This document shows positions 1 to 14,404 of a stretch of 64,000 nt of DNA, in pieces. The translations under genes and the position numbers were made by a program. Positions within the stretch are counted from its first letter, which is position 1; every line of letters begins with the position of its first letter. The notes beneath the pieces are model-generated. The model was not told where the DNA came from, ran no database searches, and was given only the letters and a program-made list of their open reading frames with translations. Source of the stretch: Lepiota brunneoincarnata (Eukaryota; Basidiomycota; Agaricomycetes; Agaricales; Agaricaceae); NCBI GenBank assembly GCA_023014365.1, contig JAEBUN010000015.1:620001-684000 (forward strand). The letters are read 5' to 3'.

Positions 1-432
1 CAGGACAAGGGTAGATGTCAGCATACCACAAGTCGAATCCTTTTGGTGGGACCGCGTTTGTATCGTCGTCGGTACTCCTTGACCTGCTTCCTCCAGCGTC
101 TTGCTTGCGCTTTTCAGCTTTTCGTCCCATTCTTTCTCTGCGCGTCTCATCAGCTCGAAAATAGGGTGCGGTCCTTCTTTGTTGACCTCGAGTAAACCAT
201 CAGGGCGATATGTATGCTTCCAAGCCTCGGTTTGGGTGGGGGTGACTGGTGCGGAGGTGAGTATGTTCGTAATCGAAACGGTACTCGTTACTGTTGTTGT
301 TACGGTCCGAAATGGCATTGTCAGGATGCTCGTAGGCCCACCATCGTTAAAGGTATAAACTAGGACGAGTGATAGAGTCGCTACGACCAAGAAAGCCCTG
401 GTCGGCCGTATCCACCTTCGAGGTGTCAACAT
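1..432 (-). pseudogene. GT90/CAP10 glycosyltransferase, N-terminal part, frame-broken
   Basis: On the minus strand an ATG at 432-430 opens a type II membrane start: a short basic N-terminus followed by a hydrophobic helix (AFLVVATLSLVLVYTF). Next come a Thr-rich stem and the segment PDGLLEVNKEGPHPIFELM. That segment matches the N-terminus of the intact GT90 gene at 32224-34213 (NDGLLEVNPDAPHPIYHLI). The family signature (E-Y-R-R-R-Y followed by PPKGFDLWY) is present, but reaching it needs two +1 frame shifts, near 83-84 and 48-50. The gene continues off the left edge. It is either a decaying paralogue or a copy with uncorrected base insertions. In the intact paralogue this region reads in one frame. 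GT90 enzymes are Golgi glycosyltransferases related to cryptococcal Cap10. Confidence 0.6.
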
Positions 433-945
433 TGGATTAACACGCTACGCAGGTTTGTATCCGCCGTACCTTTTATGGAGACAGGTGAGAGAAATGGTCA
501 AGCGCCCTTGCTTGATTCCCACCACTAACTTTTTTATTCAAGGACCTGGTCTACTAGCATCACAAGAGATACAATTCTGGCTCGGAACACATCGTCGAAG
601 GGATGAGGGACGAAGGCCCAGTGTGCGGAAAGCTCCGGCTTTTTTTGCCCAGGCACCCGTCTTTATATGGGCGCGAGAGGTAAGTCCGGAGCACATTATT
701 ATTTTTATGCGCAACGCCAACCCATGAGGAATACAGACTACGGATCCCTTTTGAACCACAGCTGAGCGCTGAGCCTTCCCAATCCAGTACAGACAAACAC
801 ACGCGAGAGTCAAATGGTCCCGACCGTAGTCGTGCCGGTCCTTCCACGATAATCAAGTTGACTGGTACTCTCAACAAAACCCATCAATGCGCAGCTTGTT
901 CAGCGCGGTTAAATTTCCACACGCCCTCTGGGGTCGCATACCCTA
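433..945. other. intergenic, divergent promoter region
   Basis: About 510 bp lie between the divergent GT90 fragment and the FAD oxidoreductase. I see no convincing coding segment and no tRNA. It presumably carries the promoters of both genes. Confidence 0.5.
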
Positions 946-3149
946 ATGCTTGCCCTCATCTTCATCTATTTGCAACTCTTATTCAGCCCGCTACGAGTCG
1001 ATGGTAGGCAGAGCTGTCGGAATATTCCCGGGAGTCCCGGATTCCCGGCAGAAGCTCAGTGGCAGGCCTTGAATATCTCTTTATCGGGGGATCTTGTCCG
1101 CGCGGTACCATCTGGAGAGTATTGCCGCCAGGTCGCCTGTACTGATGCCGAATGGACGAGTTCAAGTTGGCGCAATACGGTCCCGGGGGCAATGAACCAA
1201 GTAAGCATTGTAGTGGTCGTAGTGCCTTTCTTGCCAACAGTTTCTTGTATTCCAATAGGTCAACTTGGAACAAGTAAAGACCTTGACACATGAGCACTTC
1301 TCTTGTTTTGATACATGAACCCAGGACTACAGTGCCAACCCCCCTTCGCTCTGCGGCCGCACCTCTCCTCCTATCTGTGGCCAAGGCAATGTGCCCCCAT
1401 ATGCGATACTTGCAGAGACCGTTACAGACATCCAAGTAAGTCCCACGGAAAGAATTACACAGCGAACGATGCCTAGCTTAGCTGCAGGCAGGTGTGAATT
1501 TTGCTCGCGAACACAACCTCCGTCTATCAGTCAAGGCATCGGGCCATGATTACCTTGGTCGTTCCACTGCCAAGCACGCATTGCTTATTCACACCAACAA
1601 ATTCCAGTCGGTCGCATTTACAGAGGACTTCCATGTCGGCGGCCGTAACAAAGGTTCTGCTGTGACAGTTGGCAGTGGTGTTGGGTTGAATACTTTGTAT
1701 ACTGCAGCACAGGATGCAGGCAAGATCTTCGTCGGAGGTACCGCTGCTACAGTAGTCGCAGCTGGCGGGTATGTCCAAGGCGCCGGCCACTCTACCCTCT
1801 CGCCCCTCCTGGGTTTGGCGGCTGACAACGCTCTTGGTACGTTGGAACTAGGATAAAGCCGTTTCTTTTGCTCAAACTCCCGTAGAATTTAATATTGTCA
1901 CCGCGAATGGCGCTCTTCGCAAGGCCAACGAGGTCGAAAACCCCGATCGTGCGTCGCGTCTACGCTATCTTAATCCTTACCTCATTCGTGTTTAGTTTTT
2001 TGGGCGTTGAGGGGGGGTGGAGCTGGTAGTTGGGGAGTTATCGTTAACGCGACTTTCAAAACATTCCCCACGTTTAACGCAACGCATTCTACTGTCATTT
2101 TCTCTGCAGCCAACAGCACCGTTTTGGGGGCCATTGCCCAAACCTATGCAGAACACATCTTCGATTGGGACTCCCTTAACCTCGGTCAATACTTCTATAC
2201 CTTCGCCTCCGATGTTGGCTCCGCGCTGTTCTCACCCACTTCGCTTTCATCCAACTCCTCATCCGCAACCCCCCCATCACCACTACCTACCACATCATCT
2301 GCCTCTACTACCTATGTAGTGGCCATCGATTCTTATTTCCCCCATGCTACCGCCAATCAGGCTGACGCCGCACTGGCATCACTCCTCGCAGACATCAGTC
2401 TCGCAGGCGGTCTTATGCTTTCGAATAGCACTGTCACCGCCAATATCAACACTATACTTGCGACCCCCGATGATCAAGTTGCTGATTATCTCGCTATGGG
2501 ATCGCGCCTCATCCCCGCGACGACATACAAATCTGCGCCTCGGAAAATTGGAAAGGCATACAAACAGCTAGCAGATGCTGGTACATTGGGGTACTGCCTC
2601 CTTTCCTGATGATGAATAAAATGGCTTAACTGTCCACTTCTAGTATTCTGTCCCATCTTGTCGCTGGAGGTATGCTCATGTTTCAGTGCTCTAACCACGT
2701 AATTAACGATATTCACGATGCTAGGCAAAGTTGCAGAAAACGCTTTGGTTAACAATGCAATCAATCCTGGCTGGAGAAGAGCTAAGACCCACGTATGTTC
2801 CAGCAAGACTCAACCCCATGATCCAGACACTCTGACACCAATCCTCTCCACCCAGCTCATCGGTATCAACCTATTCAACGAGAATTCGACGCTTGATCAA
2901 GTTCGCGCGGCCCAGAGCCAGTTCCAGGACATCCAGGCTCCGATTTTCAAATCCATCGAAGGACCCACTCCCGCCGCCTACAGCAACGAAGCAGATGCGT
3001 TCGAGAAGAACTGGCAGGCTGTATTCTACGGGCCCAACTATCGCCGTCTCAGCCAAGTCAAGTCAAAATACGACCCCACGGACCTGTTTATTGTCCAGAC
3101 CGGTGTTGGTTCAGAGAGGTGGGATGCATATGGCCTCTGCAGGGTTTGA
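946..3149 (+). CDS. secreted berberine-bridge-type FAD-linked oxidoreductase
   Basis: Nine exons read without interruption: 946-1200, 1259-1273, 1325-1434, 1488-1836, 1886-1948, 1996-2590, 2644-2669, 2725-2792 and 2856-3149. The product starts with a signal peptide (MLALIFIYLQLLF). A PCMH-type FAD-binding domain follows, with SVKASGHDYLGRST (the His expected to hold FAD covalently), GSGVGLNTLY and the Gly-rich AGGYVQGAGHS. The stretch FWALRGGGAGSWGV is the typical second FAD contact. The C-terminal BBE domain reads NEADAFEKNWQAVFYG, then YDPTDLFIVQTGVGSERWD, ending GLCRV. Such enzymes oxidise sugars or secondary metabolites with O2. The substrate cannot be told from the sequence. Exon 2 is only 15 nt. 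No frame error is present. Confidence 0.9.
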
Positions 3150-3305
3150 GACAAATCCACATTAGTTATTCCCGGTCATGCCCTGGCCCTAGATTTTAAG
3201 TCGAGGGTATATACTGAATACAATATACTTATGAGCAAATGGCGAAAATACTAAAACAAATGATCTACGTAAAACATATATAGATAACACCAAGGATGCG
3301 GAGAA

Positions 3306-6300
3306 TCAAAACAGACCCATTCCGCCCATATAGTTTTGAGACCACATGCTTTCATCCCAATTATTATCCCATTCTCCACTATAAGATTGAGACGCTTCTG
3401 GCATCCATTTCGTAGAAAATATTGATGGATCGAAAAGTCCAGCCACTTCGGTGGTTTGAGCATAAGGAACATTAGTCGTTGCATCCCATTCCGACGATCC
3501 AGGGTTTGTAGGAGGCTGTTGTGGAATTACCGAAGAGAATTGGTTGGACATTCGAGACGAGGCCATCATCGATCTAGTATCAGATATGGATACGGGCAGG
3601 CTAACAGGGAAAGGATGTGCAGGAGGCTGTTTCCCGATAACTCCTCGTGCGCCAGCACCAACATCGAGAGTATCCATTCTTCCCTCTATTGGCCACGGTC
3701 GTTTCTGATTGTCCTCAAGTCCCCTCTTCCGCTTGCCTATAATGAGGGGACCATTCTCTTCCGTAACCTCTCCAGCCCGAGGCTTCAAGCTCTCTATCTC
3801 CATAAACGTATCGAGCGCCTTCCAACAGCGACGGGCCAGCTCCCAGGTGAATCCAATAGAAGCCAAAGCTTCCAGGCACTTGAGGAGATGTAACTGTGTC
3901 TGCAAAGCAGACGTGGGCGACACTGTTGTTGTGTTACTCCCACTTCCCGGTTGTGCCTGACGCAACTTGTACCCAGAAAGATGCGCGATTGCGACAGTGT
4001 AGATGAGGTAGATCATGTTTGGGTTGGTGTGGGAGAGTGCTGGGGAATTGTTCGCCGGGTTTGGCAGCGCAATAGCCTGCGATTGCCGATATTTTTCCAA
4101 GAGGACGTTAAATGTAGAAGCTGCCTCCAGAAAAATATCTGTTGCTTGTTGGTTCAACTGCTCCCGAGAACTATTTAGAGAACAAGGTCAAAGTCACGTT
4201 GGATACCGAATACCGGCGTGATAGATTCGGACACGACTTACATAGGACGATAAAGAAGGATGATTGCCACGTGGTAGAGCATATTGATTTCCAGGACGTC
4301 CCGCCGCGGTTGGTGTCCGATTGAGATGCGATACTGCATGGGAAGGGAATGGTGCCACATGTCTAGCTCTGTTCTCAAATGTGAGAGTTTATCGGGAGGT
4401 GTCTGCGCTGATGGTGAAAGGTAGCCGAGGTAGAGGTGAAAGTTGATCATTGAAATGACTCGACATAGCGAAACTGCATAAGTGAAAGGAGGTGATGGAT
4501 TGACGTCAACATCTGGAGGTCGTGAGTGTGTTGCCACGCCAATCGAGTGCTTCAACACGTCCGAGTTTGCGGGAGGTCGACCCATCTGCAACGATAACAA
4601 GAGATCAAGCATCGTACAAACGCCCCAGACATTTTCGCGTAGCTGAGCGTCCTCTGGAGACCGTCGTAGGGCTTCATTACTCGTTGAAACTTCATGCAGC
4701 TGCAGGTCCTGGGCCATTCGAACCGCCAAACCTAGAATGAACGCGATCAGACACAAATTTAGCAGAGAGAGAGAGAGAGGTCCAGATTTACCGGTAAGAA
4801 TCCAGGCCTGGTTTTCATTCCCCTTCCCATAATCCCTCAATGCCATTAGCAACGAAGCTTGTACGAGTTCCAACGAACTCCCCTTCTTCAGTAATGTGCT
4901 GAGAGCCGTTCTTGCCTGCTCGTACCATAAATCCGCAGCGATCTTTCCCGCATGTCCCCCAGTTCCAGGAAATTGATTGGGTGGAAGGGGATAGTCGTCC
5001 GCTATATGCACAAATGGACAGCACGAGTGTCGACGTGAGTTCTGATTTAATTGACGGTGATAAGAGTATTGTATCGAAGGTTGCTCGACTCGGTAGTAGC
5101 GGGTATGATGGGTGTGAATGCTGATAATACACATCTAGGAGGCGCGACAGGATGTGAGAAGGTGGAAGGTCGATTTGATTCGTCTGCGGAGGTACAAAGT
5201 TCGATTGGATCATAGGAAGCGGTGTATATGTAGTCAGGTTCCGGTGCGGAGAGATCGACGGTACGCCTACGAGCAGTTAAGGAGTGTTAGGTATAGGCCG
5301 CTACCCCCAGAAAAGAATCCGGACTGACCAGTAGCTCCCTGTATACTCATTCGCATCACCAAGTCCCAAAGCCATATCCATATCCGGGTTATCTTGCAGC
5401 CTAATCACAGAACCGCCATGCAGAGACACAGGGTCCTGCTCAATCACCCGAGGCCGATGAGCAGGATACGTCAACTGCACTGAGTCCGACATCGGCTCTT
5501 GTGCGTCCATGTAAGGCCCAGCGGCCTGATGTCCCCTCGTAGGCCCGCTCTCCGCCCATTCATCCTGCCCTTCAACTGACATAACCGCAGGCGACAGCCC
5601 ACGATCCCCTAGCTGCGCTCGCACCGAGCCAGGCGATGTAGCACGATCCGTGAGCCGGTCATGGGTACTAGCCCTCTCGAATGATTCTGGCCTAAGCGTC
5701 TGGGTGAACGGGATCTGATTGACCGAGGAGCCCCGCCGTTCCCCGCCTCCCGACCTCCTGGCCTCTTCCTTCACCGACGCAGGCCGCGCAGAGCTCGACG
5801 TAGATGCAGACTTGGTTACTGTTGTCGACGAGAGCGTCGAAGGTGGGGGTAGCAAGGTTTTCACGGGGGCCTCCTGTGCGGACCGGGGTGTAAATGGGGC
5901 AAACGAAATAACGAGTTCTTCCACAAGTCTGGCCGAATCGCACTTGGTCCAGACCGTCTTGTGCGCATCCCACACGTCCTGCGTGCACGTTTTCGACTCG
6001 GAATGGAGCGTTCTGATGATTCTAAGGAAAGGGTCGAAGGGTTCGCTGCCGTCGTCATCTTCCTTCTTGGGTAGTTTGGATAGGTACAAGCCTAGGAGGA
6101 TCTCCAAGATTGCGACTCGGGTTTCCGTGTAGCGGAGGTATCCAGACGGTGGCCCGCGACGACGTGGTTCTTTGGAGTATAGGCACTCGAGTTTGTTGTC
6201 AACGCAAAAAGCGCACGGGTCGAGACCATCGCACTGAATAGAATCTAAACAAGTCTTTGATAGGTGCGAAGCAGAGCGAGACCGACCTTTTTTCTTTTAA

Positions 6301-6425
6301 GACGGCATGTATTGCACGCTAATCAAGGAGTTTAGACGCCGTCAGCTGTGATCACGATGGAAAAACCGACCTCGAGAAACCTTTTTTACAACTCTCTCCG
6401 GAGCGGTCGCCAGGGTCGGATGCAT
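3306..6425 (-). CDS. Zn2Cys6 fungal-specific transcription factor
   Basis: The ATG is at 6425-6423. Two introns (6370-6319 and 6286-6234) split the N-terminus. After splicing it gives a perfect zinc cluster, ACNTCRLKRKKCDGLDPC followed by AFC and six residues to the last Cys (C-x2-C-x6-C-x5-C-x2-C-x6-C). A dimerisation/linker region and a long Ser/Pro-rich low-complexity segment follow (about 5330-6000). The fungal TF middle-homology domain begins LPPSHILSRLLDVYYQHSHPSYPLL, then WYEQARTALSTLL and ENVWGVCTMLDLLLSLQMGRPP. The C-terminus is acidic and Trp-rich. Two places do not join in frame: the exon junction near 5273 and an extra G near 4999-5000, between AYS and DDYPLPP. Both read as one surplus base. 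It is a nuclear DNA-binding regulator; targets are unknown. The adjacent divergent gene, a FAD oxidoreductase, is a possible target by position only. Confidence 0.85.
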
Positions 6426-9150
6426 GTTTCCCCACAGCTATATCCTACATATATGGATGGTTCCTCCGAGTAGAACTGGGCGGGGGAACGAGTGAGGGTG
6501 TGAATCGGAAAATGGTTGTTCCTTTATATTCTTTCGTCATACAGCCCGTGCGAATTACCTCGGTTACATTCTATCTACGTCTCTATTGTTCTCTGTTATC
6601 TCCAACATCTCATCACGAAGATGAGGGGTAGTCAAAAATTATGAGCATGCAAGTTGCGCAGACCCCGCAGATTGTCAGCGACATCCACATGAATCAGCCA
6701 AGCAAGCAGGTACTTTCGAAGCACAGAGGCTTCCCCCACCGGATTGCCTCGTGGCCATACGTCTTCACTCGACCCACGGCATCCAGATCATTACAACCCA
6801 GACTTCCTCCTTGCCCCACAGCAAGCACAGGATTCATGATAGGAATGCATTTACCCAGTGTGACGAGGTTGTCACCCCAAAATGGCCCCTCGCCAAGGCG
6901 TTCAACTGTCCACTCGCCCCACTGAACAACCAAAGGACACGAAGCCCAGCCTTCCTGTTCGTGACCGAAATCACGTACTGTCCCATATTCAATGAAGACC
7001 CTGCGCCTCCTCAGTAGAGAGGTTTCGGTCACAGTCAAACACCACGAATCGCGACCAAAAGAAAACAGTCACAGTCGGTTCTTGTATCCGCGGCAGCTGA
7101 CCGCGAGCACGAAGCTCTGTTGCAGCAGACAGCTTAGAAAGCTATCTTTTTCTCCGGCCACAACTTCAACCACAACGAAGAGACCAACATACAACTGCTT
7201 CTTCCAATTGCAAAAACGAGGCGCCGACGAACTCGATCCTTCCCATGATTCCTAGGCTGACCAGATCCGTCACGAGTAAAGGGGCAGTGATGCAACGACT
7301 CCGGTCATGGAAGGATACAGTCAACGTGAACAAAGTCCCCAGCTTCGGGTCTTTGCGAACATGACTGAAAACAGAGTCATGACAGGGGTTTCCACCACGT
7401 TAGAGATCGGGTTGGCACAAACACATTATACCATTTCCGTGCACCAGCCTAAGGATGAGGTCAGCTAATGACATATGTCCAGCAAAACGGATCAGGCTTT
7501 CTGTATTGAAAGCATATGAAATTGGGGTAACTTGAATGCCGACTTTCATCCCGTGAAGCACCTCGAGACCGCGTTGGATGGATCGTTGCTCCAAACATGC
7601 TCGCTGCGCCGTGCCAAGGCATCCTACGACCAATCCTGTTCCAAGACTAGCCTCTCCTGTGCGTACGCATCCCGATTGTCTCGCCCTCGTTCCACGACCA
7701 TGGTGAAGCGGTGTAGCCATGCAAGTTTCATTCGTAAGCCTACGATTTAGGCCGCACTTGAGATTGATCCTATACATGATAAGTCACGAATGAGAATATC
7801 TCAATGACCATCGGTGTATGAAACCATGCAGAAATACCACCGGGTTCTGAGGTGCCCTGACGACACACCCAGGGGAAGAGCCAAATGGCTCAGACCCCAG
7901 CATTCTGTGCGTATCGCTCGTGCGCTGAAACCAACTTGCAGCATCAGGAGACACAACATAACCTGGCCAAGGATTCGATGGGTGGCGGAACGGGCAAAGT
8001 TTGACCCTCAAGGGGGCTGGTGCGTGAACCCGTCGGAGTGCATTTGTGCGGAACTACTCGCCTGACATCTGAGCCGAAGATTACCGCGACATTTCTCTGG
8101 CACTCGTATATGCGTTAGGTACACACATTGACAGGACCTCGCGCGTTTCCGGTGCCGCCTTGTCAGATGACTCGCTGGGAAACAAACGCCGAGGCGCGGT
8201 CTCCTGTGAGGGCGAAGAGCGAGTCATCAGGGTCCCGAGGCAACACAAGCGGCGGTCTGTGCGGAGTCAAGGTATACCGTGCTGAGCACGTTCCGAAGAA
8301 ATGATGAAGGCACCGATGTAGGGTCATTGCAGAAAATAAGACGCAGCCCCTTCATGCCAAGGAACCCAATAACCAGTGCGTGTCGTCCAGCTACCACCAT
8401 CGCTCGAGTAAAGCAAGTAAGTCTCTGAGCGGATATTCGAATGCATAAGGTCTTGACATTACTTAGGGTTAGATGACAACCCAAAGACAGAATCCTTGGA
8501 ATTGATCATTGTGGCTGGAGCCGACTTCAGAGTCAAGAAGGAGAACGAGACGGGTGCGAAAAGGTGCCTGGAGCTGGGCGGGAAGAGAGCCGGCCTGCCG
8601 AGGATGGTCTGGGTTGTAGGAACAATGGATGGAAGAATAAGACGCGAACGAGTTAATATAACCAAATAACGCGTACACATATCCAAACATCAACTTTGTT
8701 GCAAGATTTACTCTACGTCGTTATCAGCAAAATTCCTGGACCCCTAGGGACGCAACATGAGCCGTTCGAACGTCCGTCTCTGGACTAACGACTATCTCCC
8801 CACCTGTGGTCTGGTTGCCAAGGGAGATTATACGAGTGTGTATGTGCGCTGCACGGCTCCCACGTCTGCATGCGCCATTCAAACCTGCAGGACCGTAGCC
8901 GGATGTTTTAGGCGCTTTACTTCATCATATGTTTTATTACGCACTACCCATCTCCTTTTACTCGTCTGTCTCTTCCCAATATCTACAATCTCAAAAAATT
9001 CCGAAGTCGAAAGCGCTCCAGCGCCATCGGGTTGCCCTTCTGGCACCTCACACCCCTGGACCAAAGAATATACATATGCGAGGCACTAGGGGCCTACCCC
9101 CCCTCCACACCGCCGCGCATTCCTACCTGAATCGACGCACCCCTGAATCA
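6426..9150. other. 2.7 kb without an assignable gene; possible degraded minus-strand coding
   Basis: Several minus-strand stretches look protein-like but cannot be joined or named. Examples are around 8460-8690 (…MINSKDSVFGLSSNPK), 7400-7560 (…VTPISYAFNTESLIRFAGHM), 7260-7360 (DPKLGTLFTLTVSFHDRSR) and 6760-6990 (…VVQWGEWTVERLGEGPFWG). They lie in order on one strand, so a single unrecognised or decayed gene across about 6650-8690 is possible. No family is evident. The last few hundred bases are the upstream region of the first seven-helix gene. Confidence 0.3.
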
Positions 9151-10573
9151 ATGACAGAGTGTGACATCAGACCGGTGATCGGCGACTTCGATGATCCCGC
9201 CGCTGCTGGGCAGCCATACACAGAGATCGCATTCCATACGAGTATTGGCGCGTTTATGGTGGGTTTCGGTCCTTACTGCTTCTTAATATGCCTTTGAAAC
9301 CCAGATTGTCCCGGAAGTTTGAGACGTTCCTCTATGGTACGACGCTCTTGTGCTGTATCCCAGAACCCTTGAACATCCCTTCCCCCAGGGATGTATACAG
9401 GTCCTATTCGCTGCATGTATATTGGCCCTACTAAAGAACAAACCGGCGACGAAGCGGCCTCTCCTTGCCTCTGCAACGGTCATGTTCGCAATCTCAACGA
9501 TCAACATGTGCATAACCCTTTACATTGTGTTGAGATTTCTGCTCGTAGGAAAGCGAATGCCAATTTCAATTTTGCGATCAAAATACACACTTTATGTTAT
9601 AAACAAGTACGTCCTTCTAACTCTTTCTTGCCATGAACACGTGTTCCAATCTAAGTCCTGGGTGTAGTCTAGTTGCAGATTCATTGATGGTACCAACTTG
9701 CACGACGTCTTTGTCCTACCCATTCACTTCTGACTCAAGCAATCCAGATATCCCGTTGCTACGTTGCCTGGTCATGCTCAAAGTACATTATCATCATCCC
9801 TTGCCTTCTCTTATTTTCATCAAGCAGTTCGTTACATCCTACCTCCGTGTCCTCTTTTTTGACTAGCCAACAGTATGTGGCCTTATTTTCGCAAGTGCAA
9901 CAGAGGAAAATGTGAAACTACGGAACAAGCTATACATCTACCTGTGGTTGACTTTGTCTCTTAATATCTTTGTTACATCACTCACTGGTAAAGTTTGGTC
10001 TCCCGCATTATTCATTCCACCCCATTCCCACTATCCGGTTACATACAGCTGGCCGGATCTGGTGGACCGCTCGAAACGCGAGGAAGATTCTAGGACCAGG
10101 CTTAGCCAGGAAATATTACTCCGCTATTGTTATAATGTCCGTATGTCCTCCATTACAATGCGCTTTCTCTGACCCCCCCCCTCTCACACAGCATCGAGTC
10201 AGGGGCCATTTATTCCCTATACGTTCTTCTGGATCAAGTCCTTGAAACAGTATGTCTCACTTGCATTCCTTAGATCTCCTTGTGACATTTTTCCAGTTCA
10301 TTCTAGACGCTGGATTAGCCCAAATCGCGGTAAATATTCATGCCACCCCTATGTAGTGCTGAGAACCAACACCGCTTCAAGGGCATGGCATCAACACTCA
10401 TTATTGTCCAAGTCGGTGTGGGACGGCAGGTGCCTGACGTCGAAACCACTGTGTCACTTGTACGGGGAGAAGCTCGTGGTTCTTCTATGTCTCAGCACGA
10501 GCTGTCCTGTGTGAACACTGCATCACAAAGGCCCCGAGGTGCCCTGCAAACCAGCGCCATCACGTCTTCCTGA
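9151..10573 (+). CDS. basidiomycete seven-helix membrane protein, array copy 1
   Basis: The ATG is at 9151 (MTECDIRPVIGDFDDPAAAG…). Many short exons encode seven predicted helices, for example QVLFAACILALL, LLASATVMFAISTINM, YIIIIPCLLLFSS and LWLTLSLNIFVTSLTG. Landmarks shared with the copies at 15373 and 17795 are FETFLYG at the first helix, SRCYVAW after helix 3, and the cytoplasmic GRIWWTARNARKILGPGLARKY. All three copies share a final helix of the form STLIIVQVGVGRQ. A Ser/Arg-rich cytosolic tail follows. The exon starting after the AG at 9386-9387 has GGG where the frame needs GG (one extra base). This is a widespread Agaricomycete family without a known function. The topology is receptor-like, but I see no STE3 signature. 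Confidence 0.75.
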
Positions 10574-11556
10574 AAAGACCATCCCTCCTCAAACACAAAT
10601 CCTTCGGTTCCAGATCGTCGTCCCCTGCGGTTGCTGTTGAGATAGCAAGTCCATGTCGAGCACCTCCCCCCAGCATACTCTTTTGGGGCATTCGCTTATG
10701 GACCGTTTTTAGAAATATATGTTACCGACCTTATCAGGACATTCGTAGGCGGTGTATATACAGTCGACTCTGAAAATAACCTATGCCTATAGTCACCCAT
10801 AATCTCTAATAACCCATGGATTTGGGCTGCCACCAAGTTGGTAGGCAGGGTCAAACCATAACTCTTCAATACCCCTTAACCCATAAGGTTTTTGGGGATA
10901 CTAACCCATACATGGACTGTTTCTAGGGTCCAGGACTACTGAACTCAGTAGTCTCTTACCCTTGTTTTTGTGAGGAATAGAGCAAGCCCCCCAGATACAG
11001 GGTGTCTACTAGCCAAATTTCACCCATTCTCTCACTTCTCATCATAGTTATGGGAAATAATCTATTCAATGTGCTCAAGAATGGGCTTAAGAGACTCAAA
11101 GAGCAAGTAAAAACACATAGGAATGTACTCTTGGCATGCCTTAACCAGGCAGAGAAGCCTCCTCAGAGGAAGAAAAATGGCTTGATCATGATGGGAACCT
11201 TGAGAAGACCTCCAATTACAAGCATGGATTCTACTTAGCTGCAGTAGAACTACTATATACCCTTCGTCATAAAATACGTGTCCACCAAAAGTATTGGTTA
11301 TTTCAGAGTCAACTGTATGTACCTACTAACTTAGCGCTAGGCACCTCAGTACTCGCGTTACGAGCTACTGAGACTTAGTGTTTCTACAATTGTCAGCGGT
11401 GATGCCGTCCATATTCGTCGTGTCATTTAATGCACCCCTGATATAACCCGAAATTTCAGCCCTGAGTGCTAAGTCTGAAGATCTGTGACGAACGTGACTA
11501 CGATACTACTAAGTTGATTGGTTGATGAATGGTTATGATGATCTCACAGCTCAACC
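10574..11556. other. intergenic, AT-rich, with transposon-like debris
   Basis: About 980 bp with no complete gene. It contains the short transposon-like reading frame listed separately (11002-11238) and otherwise AT-rich, featureless sequence. Confidence 0.4.
11002..11238 (+). mobile_element. possible remnant of a basidiomycete transposon-associated protein
   Basis: A 78-codon frame encodes NGLKRLKEQVKTHRNVLLACLNQ. This resembles the helical segment 'RLKxQVKDHRxxLLxxLNQ' that I recall from proteins carried by large Agaricomycete DNA transposons (KDZ type). Only this fragment is present; there is no transposase core, no terminal repeats and no target duplication. The first codon is not ATG, so it is not a gene on its own. 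Confidence 0.25.
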
Positions 11557-12536
11557 ATGGCCCAATCCCTCGAAGATTTTCAACTTTTCTCCGAGCTCCC
11601 ACCAGAGATCCAGAGACTCATTTTCGAGGAAGCATTTGAGGAAAGCGGCCGGAAAGCAGTGCAACTTGCCCTCGTGTCCCGTGAAGTTAGGTCCTGGTAT
11701 GCTCTTCTCTCACGCTCACACAACAGTAGCCCCTAATAATGAACCAAAGGATTGAACCCCTCATGTATCAATGTATTATTCTCAACCACCATCGTACATA
11801 CAACGGCTCTACACGGCTCGACCTGTTTTCCAACACGTTCTACCGTGGGGCGAAGCCCAAGAGTTTTTATGCCAACGTTGTCCAAAAGATCTTCATCGAT
11901 GACCTCTTGCACGATCTTGTCGAAACATTTTTGCCCCTCTGCTCAAATGTGACCCATCTCGCATTTTGGGAGCGCGCCGGCCCCCCAAACCAGAATACCC
12001 TGGGGATAATTCTCTCACCCGATACATTCCCCAAATTACGCCGGCTCTCTGTCAACCCCTCCTCCCTACCTCAAAGCCATCTAACATACCATCACCCCAT
12101 CTTTAAACATCTCACACATCTCGACATTGTCTACCGCCCCTACCTTCCCTGGGATGGCTTTCTTTATCTCGAGAGCCTCACTCACCTCGATCTGAACTTC
12201 GCTCGGGACCATTTTAACGCAATATCGTTTCAATCCGCACTACAAATCGCATTTCCTAATTTTCCCTCGAACTTGCGATGTGTTGTTATTCTGGTTTCAG
12301 CTCATATCATCTGGAATCTCGCATATCATTCAAATCTGCGGGACAACGAAACGTGCCAAATTCTCGACGATGTTATAAAAGGAAAACACCATCCAGGGGA
12401 GGTACTTGGATCCTTGGGTGGGATCCGCGATGATATCCGGTCTCGCTTAAAGGAGGATTTCGCGCGCTACATTGTTCCTGTCGATTTTGGCTTCTCTGCC
12501 CAGATGTACCTCCCCCGCGACCGCAAAGACTTTTAG
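11557..12536 (+). CDS. F-box protein
   Basis: Two exons, 11557-11696 and 11750-12536, give about 308 residues. The N-terminus carries an F-box: FSELPPEIQRLIFEEAFEES, then LALVSREVRSWIEPLMYQCI. The rest is a leucine-patterned region (LTHLDIVYRPYL, LESLTHLDLNF) that resembles irregular LRR-like segments but matches no named domain. Basidiomycetes have many such F-box genes. The expected role is a substrate adaptor for an SCF ubiquitin ligase; the substrate is unknown. The gene lies between members 1 and 2 of the seven-helix array. The frame is clean. Confidence 0.8.
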
Positions 12537-12764
12537 ATGGAAGCAGACGAGATCGTCGAGAAACGAAGCAGGGATCAGGCTTCCCGTAGCAATGGAAGAA
12601 CTGAATCCCAACCGAGTGTTCGTGAGGGTAGGATAGAATACGCTGGCTTGGAATGATAATTTCAAACGTCACATTTATCCGATCGCGTGAGCACCGAGAG
12701 CTGTGACAAGTAAGCTACCGACAATTAAGTAAACGGTAAAAGTATGTAGTCTATGCGATACATT

Positions 12765-14404
<1,640 letters not shown>

